Shown: positions 12,512 to 22,330 of the stretch, piece after piece
Layout: the number at the start of each line of letters is the position of its first letter
How positions within the stretch are numbered: the stretch's first letter is position 1
Assembly: GCA_963682025.1 (NCBI GenBank)
Contig: OY821521.1
Coordinates: 166,467,961 to 166,531,960, forward strand
DNA from: Cordilura impudica
Taxonomy: Eukaryota; Arthropoda; Insecta; Diptera; Scathophagidae
Length of the DNA: 64,000 nt
Direction of reading: 5' to 3'
Made by a program: the position numbers and the translations under genes
The notes under the pieces: generated by a model
Database searches by the model: none
What the model was told of the DNA's origin: nothing
The model's input: only the letters and a program-made list of their open reading frames with translations

Positions 12512-13021
12512 CTATTTTTTCAATTCTTTCAATTTTATTTTTTTTATTTTGGGTTGGTTGAATTTGGTGCAAAAATGAATCCTTAATAATTCTTTGAGAA
12601 ATTTCTTCATTGATATTCTCCAGCTTGCGCCTTCGAGATCTTTCACTACATCCGTCAATTGGTTTTGCTGGTCGACCCTTTTTCCACTTTCGTTGCCAGT
12701 TGTAGATGCACTCTCAAAAATAAGTTCCTTTATTAACCAGTCTTGGTAACGTTTGTACATCTTTGCCTTGCTATGAGAGCATTCAATGTACCGCCTTTTC
12801 AAATTCGATGCAAAATTAGTAATTTTTCCTTTGTGCATTTCAGTGTCTTCTAGGTTACAAGTCTTAAAGGAGTCGTTGCTCGCTATGTGCAAAATTACAT
12901 CGTCTACATCATTTCGTTGAAAATAAATATCTGACAGATCTCTGTAACAGTACTTAGCCCTTGCACAAATTGTAATGAATAATAATTGTGGAAACATTGT
13001 TATAAATACTCTTTCTTGCAA
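12512..13021 (-). pseudogene. N-terminal part of the same Transib-like protein
   Basis: A 169-residue frame on the same strand, immediately 5' of the catalytic fragment. Residues about 70-120 hold the block YIECSHSKAKMYKR and, about 30 residues on, ELIFESAS...SGKR. This resembles the N-terminal 'SSxRTKRRK ... LxFAxxxSLRxSGKRDA' region seen in that family. Reading stops making family sense after about residue 135, where the centre of the protein has been lost. With the downstream fragment it gives a compressed remnant of about 1 kb. I see no CACWRTG-type Transib termini, so the element's ends are unknown. Confidence 0.5.
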
Positions 13022-13029
13022 TTATGTAA

Positions 13030-13270
13030 AATAAGAATTTTTATCTTTTATTACCACTTTAAAAGCATACAAAACCCACGCCCTAACCCCTTTTAAAAGG
13101 TCAAGCATAACTGTTCATATCTTAAAGGGCTATGTCGCAATAGTTTTTTTTACCATTCACAAATTTTTATCTTTTATTACCACTTTTAGAAGCATAAAAA
13201 ACCCACACCCTGCATACCTGCTCATATCTTAAAGGGCTATGTCGCAATAATTTTTTTTTACCATTTACCT
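13030..13270. repeat. Direct duplication of about 125 bp
   Basis: TTTTTATCTTTTATTACCAC followed by the AAAACCCAC motif and CATATCTTAAAGGGCTATGT occurs at about 13,037-13,150 and again at about 13,163-13,262. The second copy lacks about 25 bases. Confidence 0.8.
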
Positions 13271-13489
13271 GTTATTTAAATTGTTTCCCATTTTGTCAGG
13301 TATTTAAACTATATAACTCTAATTCAGACTATTAATGTTTTTGAAAGATACCTATGTAAATGTACCTGTAATAATTAAGCGCATTATATCTCAACCCTTT
13401 TTTATAAGTATATAACAACTCCTGACAACTCTACCGACACGCAAAAAATCCACCGCGGTGCACCGGTACGACCAACTTTTGTATTCATA

Positions 13490-13635
13490 ACACTCAGACT
13501 GACGGACGGACATCGTTTAATCGACTCAGAAAGCGTTTTTGAGTCGATCCGTATAATAAAAGATGGATAAAGGTCCAATATTTTTGGCAGTTACAAATAT
13601 CACCTCAAACTCAATATATCCTAATCACATAGTGG
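13490..13635 (-). mobile_element. DINE-like fragment, 5' portion
   Basis: The reverse complement matches the first 150 bases of the DINE-like elements: TTTGTAACT, the AAAATATT motif, the ACCCATCTTTTATTAT-like block, GAGTCGAT and GTCCGTCCGTC. Both ends are truncated. Confidence 0.6.
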
Positions 13636-14404
13636 ACAAATTTTGTATTCATAAATTTTGCAGAAAATATCTAACCTTGGGTCAGAAAAATTGTTCTGGT
13701 GCACACGGGCGGAAACTGGCGGGTATATAATTTGGTATAGGAGTATAGGGGAGGGTTCGGACTATAGAAGAGTGCAAGATTTTTTCTGACTACTTTTGAC
13801 TGGCAGGAGTTATGCTCTATTAAGTAGAAGATTTTCGGAAAATTTGGACCTCTTCTAAAAAATTTTTTTTTTTAAATTTCGGAATGACTCAGTAATTTTG
13901 CATTCTTAATATTAATAGTATGGAAGCCGCAAAATTATACAAAATTAATTTCACTTCAAAATCTTTTAAATCAAAAAAGTTACAGTCATTAAAAACTAAA
14001 AATTTACAAAGAAATTTTTAATTTTAGCAAAATACTGAGAAAGCCCATTTTCGAAGACCCTATTCGCTGTGATATTGTTCAGATAGAGTCGCAATTTTTT
14101 GGCTCCCGAGGTTTACTAGTATTTACTATCAAACGAATAACATAACTTTAAAATCGGTAACAAAAAAAAATGATTTTTAGCCGCCTTCTCAAAATATGGT
14201 CCACTGTGGGCCGTAAGCCTTAATATGTCCCTTCTACTCCTAATGAAGAAAGAGCTGATCTGTCTTAAGTTAAAGTCAGGCCACGTCTCACAATGATTCG
14301 TCCCATGGACAAAAACCAAAAAAAAATTGTCTTAAATTGAGACTAAAGACAGATTTTTTGAAAGATACTAAAGTGTAAATCACAATAAACATGAAAAAAA
14401 AATT
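13636..14404. other. No recognised feature
   Basis: AT-rich sequence. The short minus-strand frame at 14116-14319 has no motif I recognise. Confidence 0.4.
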
Positions 14405-14785
14405 TGCTCTGATATGTCATCCCTCTAACTCCTCAAGGTGTGGGTCATTTTTGTCCTTCTTTCAAAAAAGAGCAAAAAACATCATTAAAACAGGGATTTA
14501 AGGGGTTAAAATGTTCCGCAAAAATATTCGCGTGAAATTTTACTATCCCCGAAAACGGAAAATTTAAACAGAAAGTCAGAAATAAGATCCAAAAAAAAGA
14601 GCTTAGGATTAATTTAGCATTTATTAAGAATTTTATTTTAAAGTACCCCAAAAATTTAGCACGAAAAAAAAATTGTTCATATTTAACTAAAAATCAGTAA
14701 TATCTCTGTTATTTTACCTTCGATAGCAAATTTGGATAGGAAGTATTCATTAATTACATTTTTGTTTAGCTCTAGGCCTGCTCCC
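14405..14785 (+). repeat. Repeat arm R1, inverted copy at 18742-19075
   Basis: From the CTCAAGG(T)GTGGGTCA motif through GTTTAGCTCTAGGC this segment is the reverse complement of 18742-19075 with modest divergence. It directly abuts the coding part of the DCYFC-family pseudogene at about 14,793, so it may be the 5' untranslated part of that family. Confidence 0.7.
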
Positions 14786-14792
14786 AGTTTCG

Positions 14793-15835
14793 CATTCTGA
14801 CGAACTCCCAGTACCTGTGCTACAACTTCGAAGTCCTAGTCATTATGTCGAAGATAACACGTTTGCTTATTGCAACGATATTAAAGGAATAATGAATGCA
14901 ATGAATTTTGAGTAAAACCACGAGGACTGGCTTATATTTATTGAATCATCTAAGAAGAGTCTAAAAGCTGTACTTCTGTATTACGATAATACCAAAAATC
15001 TTTAAAAAAAAAACTTTAAAGTAATCTATGATTCTATAAAATTATTACTGGACTTCGTAAAATATGAAGACCATAAGTGGCGGATCTGTTGCAACTTAAA
15101 AGTCGTTAGTTTCCTTTCAGATATGCAGGCCGGATACGTTAAGTACGGATGCTTTTTATGCACTTGGGATAGCAGATCGAAAGGCAACCAATATTCCAAA
15201 AATCAATGGAAGTTGAGAGCTGAGGGAACATTAGGAAGGCACAATATCGTTAATCAAGCATTAGTACCAACTGAAAAAATTCTCTTACCCCCATTGCATA
15301 TCAAACTTGGTGTGGTAAAAAAACTTTGTTAAATGTCTGGATCAATTTTCTAAAAACAATGCTTCCAAAATTAAGCGAAAAAAAGATTAAAGAAGGTATG
15401 TATGTGTTCTTCAAGTCATTGTTATTGTTAAAAGCTTTAAAATTGGTTTCATACCAACAGGTGTTTTTGTTGGCCCAGATATAAGAAAACTAATGCAAAA
15501 CGCTGACTTCAACGAAATGTTCTCACCAATTGAGCTTGATGCGTGGAAAAGCATTAAGGAAAAGAATATACGTAGACACCATGCTTAGAGCTTTTGCAAA
15601 ACTAGGCGTTCATATGTCAACAAAAAATCATTTTCGAAATTCCCATATGGATTACTTTGAGAACCAGTTGTCAACAGAATCTGATGAGCATGGTGAAAAA
15701 TTTCATCAGACATGCGCATCAATTGAAGAACGCTGTAAAGTGTGACGGCCGTTTATTTTTGGTGACGACTGTACTTAACAAAAAATGTACAAGTCAAGCG
15801 AAACGTTATTTATTTTGCAATGTAAAATTTTTGCA
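14793..15835 (+). pseudogene. Decayed gene of an unclassified repeated family (DCYFC/LPPLHIKLG family), copy 1
   Basis: Segments recognised in order: SDELPVPV (14,797), HYVEDNTFAYCNDIKG (14,837), NHEDWLIFIESSKKSLKAVL (14,917), YEDHKWRICCNLKVVSFL (15,063), MQAGYVKYGCFLCTWDSR (15,123), ILLPPLHIKLG (15,282), KIKEG then VFVGPQIRKLM across an intron (15,396-15,460), AWKSIK (15,541), and SDEHGEKFHQ (15,681). These match the second copy on the minus strand at 43-47 kb segment by segment. Damage: an in-frame stop after ...AMNFE (14,914), a shift near 15,335 and another near 15,555. Acidic residues in FI(D/E)SSK, the (G/N)DLK block and DEHGE could be a DDE-type triad, with the first changed to Glu here. 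The function is unknown; a transposase-derived protein is one possibility. Confidence 0.6.
15396..15460 (+). other. Predicted 65 bp intron in copy 1
   Basis: GTATGTATGT...ACCAACAG interrupts the conserved KIKEG/VFVGPQI block. Removing it restores the frame exactly (G|GT phase), and the second copy is continuous at this point. Confidence 0.75.
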
Positions 15836-17164
15836 AGAATCCCGTTTCGACAGTATGAGATTTGTATGTATGTTTGTTTTGTTTTTTTGTGCTGTACCAT
15901 TTAATAAACAACACCATATATGGTAATGTCGTTTGCCAATTTTGCGATTTTTTTCCTGAGGTTAACATATTCTGGATATTACAGTATCGAGGGTATAAAA
16001 TTTTAGTTAGGTATGTTACATACCTTCGGAAAGGATAAGTTGTCTAGTTTCTCAGTATAAGTTTTATTTGTAAGGTTTTACACACAAATAGGAAAAAATT
16101 CAAAATAGTGCATTTGTGAAAAATTGAAAAACCGTTGTCTTGAGTTACAAAATATTTATTTTGATAGATATCCCACTCCCATCCCACTAAGCTACCAAAA
16201 AGCTCTTAAAGGAAAAATCCTAAGCTTTCTTATGAAAAAAAAAAAAAAATGCCCTTTTTGAAAAAAAAGGCAAAAAATGCTTTAATTTAGCAAAAAAAAA
16301 AAGTCTACAAATTTTTTTTTTTTTTAAAGTATTTTTTTCCGAAATATTGAATAAATAGCTATCTAAACTCTTTAGGAGAAAATTTTCTAAGAACAATAGG
16401 TAATAAGTTACATGGATGAGAAGAAACACCTGTTTGGCCAAAATGTCAAATTTTGATCCCCTCTAACTCAGAGAGATCTGGACCGATCTTATTGAAAAAT
16501 TGTGTCTAAACTACTATCCAATAGGACTAACCTTGGTGCAAATTTCATCCCGATCGGAAGACATCGGTTTCAAAAGTTGGTGCACTTGACATGAAATCCC
16601 CCATATATATTGATTTAAAATTACAATGACATGAAAAATTTCTAAAAAAAAAAAAAATACATTGAATTGAAAATTGCATTCAAACTTAAAATTTTTTTAT
16701 AAAATTATATTAAACAAAATTTTCTAAAATTAAAATTTATCTAAAATTAAAATTTTCCTAAAATTAAATATAGCTACAATTAAAATTGCTAAAAGAAATT
16801 TTATTCTAGTTGAATGTCGCTAAAATTAATCTAAAATTTAAAACCCTTAAAATGAAGGGTAAATAAAGATTATTGTTTTTAAACCCAATGTAGGAAACCA
16901 CACCAAAACAAATTTTCTTATCATTTAAGTGGGTTACCTCCAATTTAGATGGAGTAGAGGTAACAAGGTAGGGAGGGCAAAAGCGACAGAACACCTCGTC
17001 CCCAATCCCAAGGTAAGTATGGCCATCCATCCATTTAGCGACCGTTTTGTTTATTGACAGTTTTTTTTTGTAAATCGCACGTGAATACCTGTAGTGCGGT
17101 TTCCCTGGCCTGAGCAAGACCCAACCCAACCGTACCATTGCAAAAGGCAAAAGCATTCATTCGC
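15836..17164. other. No gene recognised; scattered low-complexity DNA
   Basis: Contains A/T runs (16,230-16,330) and a GC-richer patch at 16,440-16,600 with wording typical of mobile-element interiors (GATCTGGACCGATC, CATCCCGATCGGAAG), but no assignable family. The minus-strand 116-residue frame at 16806-17156 has no recognisable domain. Confidence 0.4.
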
Positions 17165-18731
17165 TTAGGAAATTTAATTTTTTTCATTAAATAAAGGCCC
17201 TAAAGGTATGCTAATCAATTATAGCCAATTCTCAAATCAAGACAAATAATCTAACCCATAAAAACAATGTTTTTATTAAAACTCTTTCTTTCCTTATACA
17301 TATGAGTCCTGAATCTCTCCGTGACTGCGTGACTTTGCGTGACTATTTTAAAATTAATCTGTGGTCACAGCAAGTCTATGGACCAAGTTTCAGATTGATT
17401 GGATGAGGGGCAATGGGGTTTAAATCACTCCGTGACTGTGCGTGACTAAGCGTGACTGTGCGTAACTATGTCAAAGTTAATATTTTTCACAGCAAGTCTA
17501 TCGACCAAGTTTCAGATTGATCGGATAAAAGGAAATGTGTTTTAAATAAGTCCGTGACTGTGCGTGACTATGTGTGACTGTGCGTGACAAAGTCAAAGAT
17601 AATCTTTTTTTACAGCAAGTGTATGGACCAAGTTTCAGATGGATTGGATGAGGGAAATGACAATTAGATCAATCCGTGACTGTGCGTGACTATGCGTGAC
17701 TGTGTGTGACTACCCCAAAATTGATCAATAGTCACAACAAGACTATGAACCAAGGTTCAGATTGGTCGGATAAGGGGAAATGGGTTTTAGATCACTACGT
17801 GACCGTGCGTGACTATGCGTGACTGTGCGTGACTATGCGTGACTGTGCGTGACTATGTCGAAGTTAATCTTTTTTCCACAGCAAGTATATGGGCCAAGTT
17901 TAAGATCGATCGGATGAAGGAAAATGACATTTAGATCACTTCGTGACTGTGCGTGACTATGCGTGACTATGCGTGTCTTTAATCTTTTTTCACAGCAAGT
18001 CTATCGACCTAGCTTCAGATTGATCGGATAAAGGGAAATGGGTTTTAGATCACTACGTGGCTGCGCGTGACCATGCGTGACTGCGCGTGACTAAGTCATA
18101 ATTAATCTTTTTTCCACAGCAAGAGTATGGACCAAGTTTCAGATCGATCGGATGAAGGAAAATGACATTTAGATCACTCCGTGACTGTGCGTGACTATGG
18201 GTGACTATGCGTGACTGTGCGTGACTATGTCAAACTTAATAGTTTTTCACAGCAAGTCTATCGACCAAGTTTCAGATCGATCGGATGAGGGGAAATGATA
18301 TTTAGATCACCCCGTGACTGCGCGTGACTATGGGTGACTGTGAGTGACTACCCCAAAAATAATCTATTGTCCCAACAAGACTATTGGCCAAGTTTCAGAT
18401 CAATTGGATGAGGGGGAATGGGGTCCACCCACGACAGACAGAGAGTATGAGTTAGAAGAAAGAGTTTAAAAAAGAAACTCATTTTTATTACAAGCACATT
18501 AAAAAATTTAATAAACTACACATAGCATTGTATAATTTTATGTATGTGTTAGTAGTAATTTTAAATGCAATTCACTCAAAATAAAGGAAAAAATTTAAAA
18601 ATCTTTAAATTTGCAAAACGGCTAAAAAGAAATACCTTTCAAATAATATACGTTTGGTCAAAATCGGGATAAAACGGTAGAACAAAACATCAGTCACAAG
18701 AAATCGCCTAGCCAATTAATATTATAGATGA
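17165..18731 (-). mobile_element. Helitron-like element carrying satellite cargo, copy 2
   Basis: The Helitron sequence on the minus strand begins at 18,731 (A|TC, then TATAATATTAATTGGC) and runs to 18,469. It resumes at 17,277-17,165 with the CATTAAATAAAGGCCC block. The 3' terminal hairpin and CTAG are missing, truncated at about 17,165. A satellite-bearing element of about 1.2 kb separates the two halves. Confidence 0.7.
17278..18468. repeat. GTGACTGTGC satellite within inverted AAACTCTTTCTT ends
   Basis: About nine units of roughly 120-145 bp. Each has a variable number of CGTGACTGTG/CGTGACTATG ten-mers and then a conserved block (ACAGCAAGTCTATGGACCAA, TTTCAGATCGATCGGATGA, TTTAGATCACTCC). 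The whole block is bounded by AAACTCTTTCTT (17,278) and its reverse complement AAGAAAGAGTTT (ending at 18,468). The same element in the other orientation lies at 27459-27953. Confidence 0.85.
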
Positions 18732-18741
18732 AGTGGAATTG

Positions 18742-19075
18742 CCTAGAGCTAAACAAAAATGTAATTAATGAATACTTCCTATCCAACTTTGCTATCGAAG
18801 GTTAAATAAAAGAGATATTAGTGATTTTTAGTTAAATTTGAACTAATTTTTTCATGCTAAATTTTTGGTGTACTTTAAAATAAAATTCTTAATAAATGCG
18901 AAATTAACCCTAAGCTCTCTTTTGTTGTGTCTTATTTCTGACTTTCTGGTTGAATTTTCCGTTTTGGTGTATTCAGAAACTTACAGTGAAATTTTAAATC
19001 CCTGTTTTAATGGTGTTTTTTACTCTTTTTTAAAAGGAGGAAAAAACTGACCCATACCTTGAGTAGTTAGAAGGT
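18742..19075 (-). repeat. Repeat arm R1, inverted copy
   Basis: Reverse complement of 14405-14785 (GCCTAGAGCTAAACAAAAAT to GACCCATACCTTGAG). It begins about ten bases outside the Helitron end at 18,731. The coding part that follows this arm in copy 1 is not present here. Confidence 0.7.
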
Positions 19076-19349
19076 AAACATATTCTACAAAAATGTTTTC
19101 CGTAACATTTTACATAAATTTGATGAACACATTTTACACCTAAAATGTAAGGGTCACATGGTTTCTTATGCCGATTAACAATAAGAATGTGCCTGACCTG
19201 GGAAACTTTAACCCCCTCAAATGAAATTCAGATGTAAACTTTCAAAACGCCGATACGTGTGTCTTTTTTTTTTGTCTCCTCTATCAAAATTTATAGGCCG
19301 GACCTTGTAATTTTGGTAAAAATTTGATTTTGTTGTTTATCTATTATAG

Positions 19350-19475
19350 ATGCAGAAATTGAGATATATTTATAAACTGGGAGAAACTGTTGAAACCGAA
19401 GATGAGATAATTGGTTCTTCGTTAAGCGAAAATTGGTTTTGGGAAGAATCAAGTAGCGATATTGATTTGTTATAA
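19350..19475 (+). CDS. Small acidic open frame, possible 3' exon
   Basis: A 41-codon frame preceded by a splice-acceptor-like TTATCTATTATAG. The product is acidic and serine-rich towards the end (ENWFWEESSSDIDLL). It could be a last exon of a lost gene or transposase, but no family is recognised and chance is a real alternative. Confidence 0.2.
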   Translation: MQKLRYIYKLGETVETEDEIIGSSLSENWFWEESSSDIDLL

Positions 19476-19589
19476 GTTTGTCTTTATTTGTGTTTCTTTT
19501 AATGTTTTTTATATATTTGTTATGCTATTATAATTTTTGTTTCAATATCAAAATATTAAAAATCTGATTTAAATTCATATATTTCCCTT

Positions 19590-19830
19590 GATTTGCGGAA
19601 AATTTCCCGAAAACAATTTCCCGAAAACAATTTCCCGAGAACAATTTCACGAAAACAATTTCCCGAAATTACAATTTCACGAACACAATTTCCCGAAATG
19701 ACAATTTCCCGAAATTACAATTTCCCGAACACAATTTCCCGAAATTACAATTTCCCTAAATTACAATTTCCCGAAATACAATTTCCCGAACCCAATTTCC
19801 CGAAACTACAATTTCCCGAAATTACTATTT
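19590..19830 (+). repeat. Foldback left arm, 14 bp tandem repeats
   Basis: About 16 degenerate copies of AATTTCCCGAAAAC/AATTTCCCGAAATTAC. The reverse complement forms the right arm. Confidence 0.9.
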
Positions 19831-19839
19831 CTTTAAAGA

Positions 19840-20161
19840 GCTTGTTGAAACAATACCATCAGAAACAATACCATCAGAAACAATAACATCAGAAATTCCC
19901 GCCAATGTAGTGCTCCGGGCAAGATTTTTCAGCTCATTAACGATTTTTTCTTTAGCAACGAAAGCCGCTTCGGCACTGTGATTGTGAAGAGCCTCTTTTT
20001 TATAGTATCGTTGTTATGACCCTACCGGTACAATGCTTTCCTCGATAAAGGATACAACGCCAATAAACGGTATCAACGGACTGACCGTCGTCATGATACA
20101 AGAAACCATTCAAAAGCAACCTCGGTTTACCTTTTTCGCTATCCAGGAATTCGAGTGGCAT
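19840..20161 (-). pseudogene. FLYWCH zinc-finger fragment of a MULE-type protein
   Basis: Reading minus from the ATG at 20,161: MPLEFLDSEKGKPRLLLNGF, then LYHDD, VYWRCILYRGKHCTGRV, a one-base frame break at about 20,000, and HNHSAEAAFVAKE followed by a helical stretch (IVNELKNLARST). The pattern F-x(n)-G-[FY]-x-Y, W-x-C, about five residues, C, then H-x-H is that of a FLYWCH-type zinc finger. These occur at the N-terminus of MULE transposases and in Mod(mdg4)-like insect proteins. The frame ends in a short VSDGIVSDGIVS repeat as it runs into the left arm. The DDE core is absent, so the element must depend on a transposase supplied elsewhere. Confidence 0.7.
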
Positions 20162-20199
20162 AGTAACTGAGTATTACAACCCAAATAACTTAAAAACTT

Positions 20200-20394
20200 C
20201 GCTATGCAAGATGGTAATGATTCCGAAGCAGCTACTGCATGGGCAGGATGTGATGAAGTGAGCGTTATCCGTCGGGAAGTCTGAATACCGAAGTGTTCAA
20301 AGTCACAATGAAAAAATAAGCGTATGACACTCCAATAAATAGGTCCGGATCACGAGGGAGGGTGGAAGAGGAAGGGCCCGGTGCGGGGTGGGGG
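20200..20394. other. Foldback loop, upstream of the FLYWCH start
   Basis: GC-richer stretch (GTGGAAGAGGAAGGGCCCGG near 20,363) between the right arm and the FLYWCH fragment. It is placed where a promoter for that fragment would sit, but no specific site is recognised. Confidence 0.3.
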
Positions 20395-20719
20395 AATTGT
20401 TTTTTCGAGAAGTCGTATACTCGGGAAATTGTTTTTTCAAGAAATCCTATGCAGCAAGTTTTTTTTATGGGGGAAATCAAGAATATATGGGAAGTTGTAA
20501 ACTAAAAATAGGGAAATTGTAATTTCGGGAAATTGTTTTCGGGAAATTGTTTTCGGGAAATTGTAATTTCGGGAAATTGTTTTCGGGAAATTGTTTTCGG
20601 GAAATTGTTTTCGGGGAATTGTTTTTTCGGGAAATTGTTTTCGGGAAATTGTTTTCGGGAAATTGCAATTTCGGTAAATTGTTTTCGGGAAATTATCTTC
20701 GGGAAATTTTCCGCAGACG
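20395..20719 (-). repeat. Foldback right arm, 14 bp tandem repeats
   Basis: GGGAAATTGTTTTC and GGGAAATTGTAATTTC repeats in dense tandem from 20,510. Two looser copies (20,393 and 20,424) extend the arm inward. Confidence 0.88.
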
Positions 20720-20819
20720 ATTTCCCTTATTAAAATACATGCAGTTTACATTACTTTTGAATGACGTAAAATTTCGCTAGTATTTCCCTTCAAATTTCTT
20801 TTACATTTTATATATGACC

Positions 20820-21230
20820 ATATCGCCCATATTTTCCACGACTATTTACATTGGTAATTAATGTACGTGTCAAAAGTTTTAAGATTATCGGTTTCATAGT
20901 ACCTCATATTTCATTGTGTAGTCGGAGTCACGCCCACTAAACCAGCCCGCTCGTTTTTATCTGACTACAACACATCAATATCTAATGAACATGTACAGAG
21001 TCTCAAGGCTTTCCCTAATATTTACTTTGTATGGGTGCTGCCACGCCCATTGATCCGATCCCTCGCATTTTATTATCAGACTACTCATAGGAATAGTAGA
21101 TGACTTCGTACAAATTTCCAAAGCTGTCTTGATCATGGGACTCAATATATGATATTGAATAATTACTTTGTATGGAGGTGCCACGCCCACTAAAAATATC
21201 AAAAAAATTTATGGCCTATAGCTTCTTCCA
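20820..21230. repeat. CACGCCCACT repeat module, about three units
   Basis: Units of about 130-140 bp, each containing ATCGCCCAT/GATCCC, a TGACTAC/ACTACTCACATT stretch and TTACTTTGTATGGGNGGTGC followed by CACGCCCACT. The same module occurs at 28220-28520 and 52831-53500. Confidence 0.7.
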
Positions 21231-21284
21231 GGTCCAAGAAAAATAGTGTACCATGTTTCATTTGCGTAGGACAACTCCTTCTTT

Positions 21285-21805
21285 TTTCCATTCGCTACAT
21301 GGGAACAAAGCACTGTGCGTCGGCCTTGTAGACCTACATGTGTCAATAATCGTCCATTTATTTTCTGCTGCTCGTAGGAAGTGCAAGTAGGTTCCTTCTT
21401 AATGATTCCCAGTGGTGTTGCGACTGATACCGTAGAAGAATCATCAAGAGCAGAACCTGTTCTTGCTAGTTCGTCTGCTCGTTCATTATCGCAAAATCCC
21501 TATGGCCGGGAATCCATACAAGCGTAATCATGCACTGTCCTACCAGAACGGAGGATGTAATATGAGCGTTGAGTGGGAGAAGGGCCGCCTGACTGTGGAC
21601 AAAGATGCCTACAATCTTGTGTGCGTATAAAATCCTACAAGCTTCCCTTATCGCCAGAATGTTTGCCTGAAGGACGGCAGTCGATAAGTAAGTAACATTA
21701 GCAGATCACAGGAGAGGACACTCATCTTTGAGCGATCAGTGAAGACGCGAGTGCCGTATCCTGCCATTAGATTACCCCTATCCCAGTCTTTTCTTGAAGG
21801 GAACT
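21285..21805 (-). pseudogene. LINE RNase H-domain remnant
   Basis: Minus-strand segments in shifting frames: GYGTRVFTDRSKMS, then LQANILAIREACRILYAHK, HSQAALLPLNA, ITLVWIPGHR and NERADELARTGSALDD. This is the order of an RNase H domain in LINE ORF2 proteins of I/Loa-like clades: DGSK, Glu-containing QAE-type helix, DSQAAL, PGHxGxxGNExADxLA. The first catalytic Asp is kept within FTDRS; the DSQ Asp is His. At least three frame breaks show it is dead. Confidence 0.7.
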
Positions 21806-21839
21806 TGAACTGAAATTATCTTTCGAAATCCATTCTATA

Positions 21840-22330
21840 GGGTCTCGTGTAGTCGGCCTATACCGACTATTACTCTCTTAGTTGTTTTTTGTACCCTACA
21901 ACTACAAAAAAATATTTGACCTAGACCCATCTTTTATTATACCGATCGACTCGGAACTATTTTCTGAGTCGATTTATCGATGTCCGTCCATCCGTCCGTC
22001 TGACCGCCTGTCTGTGTGTCCATGTAAACCTTTTAATCAAACTATAGGTTGCAAATATGAATATATTTTGATAAAGTTTGATATATATAAGCTTCTATTG
22101 ACCGTAAGACGAATGCTTTTAAAATTGGTGAAAATCGTTGTTCAGACCTAGTCCCCATACAAATGACCCTTATGAGATCGACTTAGATTGCCATAAGATT
22201 TAAATTATAGATTTTGGTCAAATTGGGTTTGTGCGTGTTTATTGCATGCATTAATCGGTAGTCCAAAAATAAACCATATAGTACAATTCTTAGTAATAGC
22301 CCCCATATAAAACTGCTTCCCGATCTTCAT
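21840..22330 (+). mobile_element. DINE-like tail joined to a second DINE-like head
   Basis: 21,840-21,884 is the 3' end of one DINE-like element: GGGTCTCGTGTAGTCGGCCT hairpin and TCTCTTAGTTG. After 'TTTTTTGTACCCTACAAC' a second, 5'-shortened copy begins (TATTTGACCTAGACCCATC, then GTCCGTCC from 21,981) and runs to about 22,330 before it is lost. A head-to-tail pair. Confidence 0.65.

Larger units (their letters stand above)
19590..20719 (-). mobile_element. Foldback/MULE-like element with 14 bp-repeat arms
   Basis: Left arm 19,590-19,830 and right arm about 20,395-20,719 are inverted copies built from tandem repeats of about 14 bp (AATTTCCCGAAAAC). The outer ends TGCGGAAAATTTCCCG match in inverted orientation. 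The nine-base ATTTCCCTT lies directly outside both ends (19,581-19,589 and 20,720-20,728), a clean 9 bp target duplication. Long arms of short tandem repeats with a 9 bp duplication are the hallmark of Foldback elements, a branch of the MULE superfamily. The loop carries a FLYWCH zinc-finger fragment on the minus strand, which is consistent with MULE transposases. Confidence 0.8.

Noticed and set aside
16806..17156. 116-residue minus-strand frame
   Set aside because: It crosses the Helitron junction region, has no domain and no coherent context.
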